Origin: CAZSNH01 sp052388455
GTDB taxonomy: Bacteria; Pseudomonadota; Alphaproteobacteria; Rhizobiales; Hyphomicrobiaceae
Direction: 5' to 3'
Length of the DNA: 52,429 bases
NCBI GenBank assembly: GCA_052388455.1
Contig: JBQTIA010000018.1
Coordinates: 1-52,429, forward strand
The notes beneath the pieces are model-generated. The model searched no databases and was not told where the DNA came from. It saw nothing but the letters and a program-made list of their open reading frames with translations. Positions 50,145 to 52,429 of this stretch are shown here, piece after piece. A program made the position numbers and the translations under genes. How positions within the stretch are numbered: position 1 is the first letter of the stretch; every line of letters starts with the position of its first letter.

Positions 50145-51572
50145 CTACAGCACTTTTCCCGGGTTCATGATGCCCTTGGGATCGATCGCCTGCTTGATGC
50201 GGCGCTGGAGGTCCAACTCGACCGGGCTCTTCAGGCGCTGCAGCTCGCTCCGCTTGAGCCGGCCGATGCCGTGCTCGGCCGAGATCGAACCGTTGAGCCC
50301 GGCGACCACGTCGTGCACGCCGCGGCTCATCTGTTCCCACAGCGCCAGGAAGCGGCCCCGATCCATCTCGGGCGGCTGCGAGATGTTGTAGTGGATGTTG
50401 CCGTCGCCGAGATGTCCGAAGGGGACCGGCCGCGCGCCCGGGCAGATCTGCTGCACCACGCGATCCGCCGCCGCGATGAAATCCGGGATCGCCGTCACGG
50501 GCACCGAAATATCGTGCTTGATGCTGCCGCCCTCCGGCTTCTGGGCTTCGGAAATGCTTTCGCGCAGCCTCCAGAGGTCGTTCGACTGCTGGATCGATCC
50601 GGCGATGACGGCATCGGCGGCGATTCCCTTGTCCGTCGCCGCCGCCAGGATGTGCTCCATCACGCGTGCCGCCTTGCCGTCGTCGACGAGGCTCGAGATT
50701 TCGAGCAGGGCGTACCAGGGATGCGGCGCGTCGAAGGGCAGCCGGATCGACGGCATGTGCCGTGCGACGAACGCCAGCGCCGTGTCGCAGAAGAATTCGA
50801 AAGCCGTCAGCTCGGGTCCGGCATGATCGCGGGCAAGGTGCAGCAGGTCGAGTGCCGCCGGCAGGCCGGACAAGGCCACCAGCGCGGTCTCGCGCTCCTT
50901 CGGCTTGGGGTAGAGGCGCAGCGTCGCCGCGGTGATGATTCCGAGCGTACCCTCCGACCCGATGAACAGGTCGCGCAGGTCGTAGCCGGTGTTGTCCTTG
51001 GCGAGAGCCTTCAGGCCGTCGAGCACGCGCCCGTCGGGCAGCACCACCTCCACGCCGAGCGTCAGCGCGCGGGCGTTACCGTAGGCGAGGACCGCGACGC
51101 CGCCGGCGTTGGTCGCCAGATTTCCGCCGATGCGGCAGCTACCCTCGGAGGCCATGCTGAGCGGAAACAACCGGTCGCGCTCGTCGGCCGCCGCCTGCAC
51201 CTCGGCGAGCGTCAGGCCGGCTTCGACGGTCATGCTGGTCGCTGTAGCGTCGATCGATCTTACCCGGCGCAGGCGCTCGACCGAGACGACGATCTCGTTG
51301 CCGGTGTCGTGCGGAATCTGTCCGCCGACCAGTCCCGTGTTGCCCCCCTGCGGAACGACGGCGATCGCGTGCTCATGGGCGAGCGCCAGAATGGCGGACA
51401 CTTCAGCGGTGGTGCCGGGGCGCAGCACCAGGGGCGTGCGGCCAAAATAGAGATCGCGCCATTCCTTGAGGTAGGCGACCTGATCGCGCGGATCGCCGAC
51501 GGCGTGCGCCGCGCCGACGATGTCGGTGAAGCGACGGATCAGTTTCGCGCTGGGGGCAGGGAGGTAGGTCAC
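50145..51572 (-). CDS. FAD-binding oxidoreductase (GlcD/D-2-hydroxyacid dehydrogenase type)
   Basis: This is a flavoprotein of the VAO/PCMH family, 475 residues. The N-terminal FAD domain has AVVPQGGNTGLVGGQIPHDT, SCRIGGNLATNAGG and DLFIGSEGTLGIITAATLRL. The C-terminal domain has SIKHDISVPVTAIPDF, FGHLGDGNIHYNIS and ISAEHGIGRLKRSEL, ending IDPKGIMNPGKVL. This is the pattern of D-lactate, glycolate (GlcD) and D-2-hydroxyglutarate dehydrogenases. The precise substrate cannot be told, but the protein fits the D-2-hydroxyglutarate dehydrogenase-like group. The ATG at 51572 is the start. It is convergent with lpxD (stops 21 bases apart). Confidence 0.88.
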   Translation of the reverse strand: MTYLPAPSAKLIRRFTDIVGAAHAVGDPRDQVAYLKEWRDLYFGRTPLVLRPGTTAEVSAILALAHEHAIAVVPQGGNTGLVGGQIPHDTGNEIVVSVERLRRVRSIDATATSMTVEAGLTLAEVQAAADERDRLFPLSMASEGSCRIGGNLATNAGGVAVLAYGNARALTLGVEVVLPDGRVLDGLKALAKDNTGYDLRDLFIGSEGTLGIITAATLRLYPKPKERETALVALSGLPAALDLLHLARDHAGPELTAFEFFCDTALAFVARHMPSIRLPFDAPHPWYALLEISSLVDDGKAARVMEHILAAATDKGIAADAVIAGSIQQSNDLWRLRESISEAQKPEGGSIKHDISVPVTAIPDFIAAADRVVQQICPGARPVPFGHLGDGNIHYNISQPPEMDRGRFLALWEQMSRGVHDVVAGLNGSISAEHGIGRLKRSELQRLKSPVELDLQRRIKQAIDPKGIMNPGKVL

Positions 51573-51656
51573 AGGCTGGGGCTGAGGTTCGTTGGTCGTC
51601 GTCCGAGGCTAGCATTGCGCCGCGCGAGAGGCCATCTTGGCGGAGGAGGCACAGGC

Positions 51657-51881
51657 ATGGGTCGCCGTCGTATCTATGTCGCATTGCTGGCCGCCGGGCT
51701 GATCGGTCTCGGCGCGTCGGCGTGGGCGAAGGCCCCGCCGCGGGTCTTCGGCACGCCGGATCGGGATTGCCGGCCGGCCTGCGCGGCGCGCTGCGAAGCC
51801 ATTTCGTGCAACGGTCTCAACGCAGCCCAGTGCACCCGCGCCCGGCAATCCTGCCGCATGGCGTGCTCCAGCCGGTGCTGA
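51657..51881 (+). CDS. Small exported Cys-rich protein of unknown function
   Basis: The 74-residue product has a signal peptide (MGRRRIYVALLAAGLIGLGA, ending SAWA before KAPPRV). The mature part is about 48 residues with eight Cys (DCRPACAARCEAISCNGLNA, then QCTRARQSCRMACSSRC). It is probably a small disulfide-stabilised periplasmic or secreted peptide. No family is recognised. The GGAGGAGG upstream of the ATG at 51657 is a strong ribosome-binding site. It is divergent from the FAD oxidoreductase and convergent with the RTX gene, nine bases from its stop. Confidence 0.7.
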   Translation: MGRRRIYVALLAAGLIGLGASAWAKAPPRVFGTPDRDCRPACAARCEAISCNGLNAAQCTRARQSCRMACSSRC

Positions 51882-51890
51882 TCTCTCCGC

Positions 51891-52429
51891 TCAGAGTATG
51901 AAATCCCCCGCCGTCAGCGCCACGCTCCCGTGCAGCAGGATGCTCATCTCGGCGGCGGTGTCGGCGTCGGTGGAGATTTCGACCAGAGTATCGTCCCCGA
52001 ACGCCTCGAAGCGGACCTGCCTGGCGGCGGTGAACTCGGCGCTGGCGATGAAGCTGTAGGCGCCGGCCAGGGCCGAGAGATCGATGTCGTCGGAGCCGGC
52101 GGTGAAATCGATGATGCGGTCCCGGGTGGCTCCCGTGATGCCGCTGTCGGCCGTGGCGGTGTAGATGAACCGGTCGGCGGACCCGCCGCCGGAGAGGACG
52201 TCGCGTCCCGCGCCACCGGTGATCCTGTCCGCGTTCGATTCCCCGAACAGGCGGTCGATGCCGGCGCCACCGACCAGCACGTCCGCGCCGATGCCGCCGA
52301 TGAGGACGTTGGCGGCGGAGTCGCCGGTCAGCGTGTCGGCGCCTGAGGACCCGATCACGCGCTCGAAGCCGCTGATGGTGTCGCGGCCGATGCTGCTGCC
52401 GCGCGCATAGCCGGCATCGAGGTCGATGG
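51891..52429 (-). CDS. RTX/hemolysin-type calcium-binding repeat protein, C-terminal part (partial)
   Basis: The gene enters from beyond the right edge of the window; only its last 180 or so codons are visible. The product has RTX nonapeptide repeats of the GGxGxDxLx type (GADTLTGDSAANVLIGGIGA, DVLVGGAGIDRLFGESNADR, ITGGAGRDVLSGGGSADRFI), which bind calcium after secretion. A C-terminal domain follows (RDRIIDFTAGSDDIDLSALA), resembling the serralysin-type C-terminal secretion region, and the end is GSVALTAGDFIL. This points to a type I secretion substrate. No exporter lies next to it in the window; the tolC genes at 11.7-15.1 kb could serve as outer-membrane partner, but that is inference. 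Confidence 0.85.
   Translation of the reverse strand, partial: IDLDAGYARGSSIGRDTISGFERVIGSSGADTLTGDSAANVLIGGIGADVLVGGAGIDRLFGESNADRITGGAGRDVLSGGGSADRFIYTATADSGITGATRDRIIDFTAGSDDIDLSALAGAYSFIASAEFTAARQVRFEAFGDDTLVEISTDADTAAEMSILLHGSVALTAGDFIL

Overview
The window is a stretch of high-GC chromosome from an alphaproteobacterium, most likely of the order Hyphomicrobiales (Rhizobiales). The evidence is the set of lineage-typical genes and gene orders: ctrA and sciP (DUF1153) cell-cycle regulators, a FliJ-like gene divergent from ctrA, PopZ (DUF2497) next to valS, pcm-tolC order, nrdR-ribD-ribE-ribB-ribH-nusB-thiL order, a bactofilin and a PmtA-type phospholipid methyltransferase. The genus cannot be told from the sequence alone. 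There is no prophage, insertion sequence, CRISPR array or rRNA operon. Three tRNA genes are present (Asn, Cys, Met), all on the minus strand.

Layout. 1-2.3 kb: two small exported proteins, nrdR, and an oppositely oriented Uma2-type nuclease gene. 2.3-7.6 kb: riboflavin biosynthesis (ribD, ribE, ribB fused to a degenerate RibA-like domain, ribH), nusB and thiL, with two adjacent hairpin repeats between nusB and thiL. 7.8-10.3 kb: an L,D-transpeptidase and an exported protein behind a good candidate CtrA box. 10.3-10.6 kb: tRNA-Asn and tRNA-Cys. 10.9-22.1 kb: pcm, two tandem tolC genes, two tandem popZ genes and valS. 22.1-29.5 kb: a small exported protein, a patatin phospholipase, corA, a hexose-6-phosphate mutarotase, bactofilin, a small exported protein, a GT4 glycosyltransferase and tRNA-Met. 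29.6-31.8 kb: an mnmA-pmtA pair. 32-35.2 kb: sciP, a lipoprotein, a FliJ-like gene and ctrA. 35.3-37.3 kb: tetR divergent from pspA-yiaAB, with three palindromes between them. 37.6-41.3 kb: an orphan pqqA of 29 codons, an indole/phenylpyruvate decarboxylase and an MBL-fold hydrolase. 41.3-47.6 kb: two exported proteins, two tandem FecR-domain genes (the first fused to an outer-membrane beta-barrel), and a convergent CHASE2-adenylate cyclase. 48-52.4 kb: terC, lpxD, a GlcD-type FAD oxidoreductase, a Cys-rich exported peptide and the C-terminal part of an RTX protein that runs off the window.

The genes mostly serve cell-envelope and cell-cycle functions: polarity (PopZ, bactofilin, CtrA/SciP), outer-membrane export (TolC), peptidoglycan cross-linking, lipid A and phosphatidylcholine synthesis, and membrane stress (PspA). 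The most unusual local system is the FecR-barrel / FecR / CHASE2-cyclase cluster. It looks like an envelope-to-cAMP signalling module, but that is inference. Other points of note are the double tandem duplication of tolC and popZ, the orphan pqqA, the palindromes of the tetR-pspA promoter, and several families of non-coding inverted repeats, one of which (about 60 bp) occurs twice about 17 kb apart.
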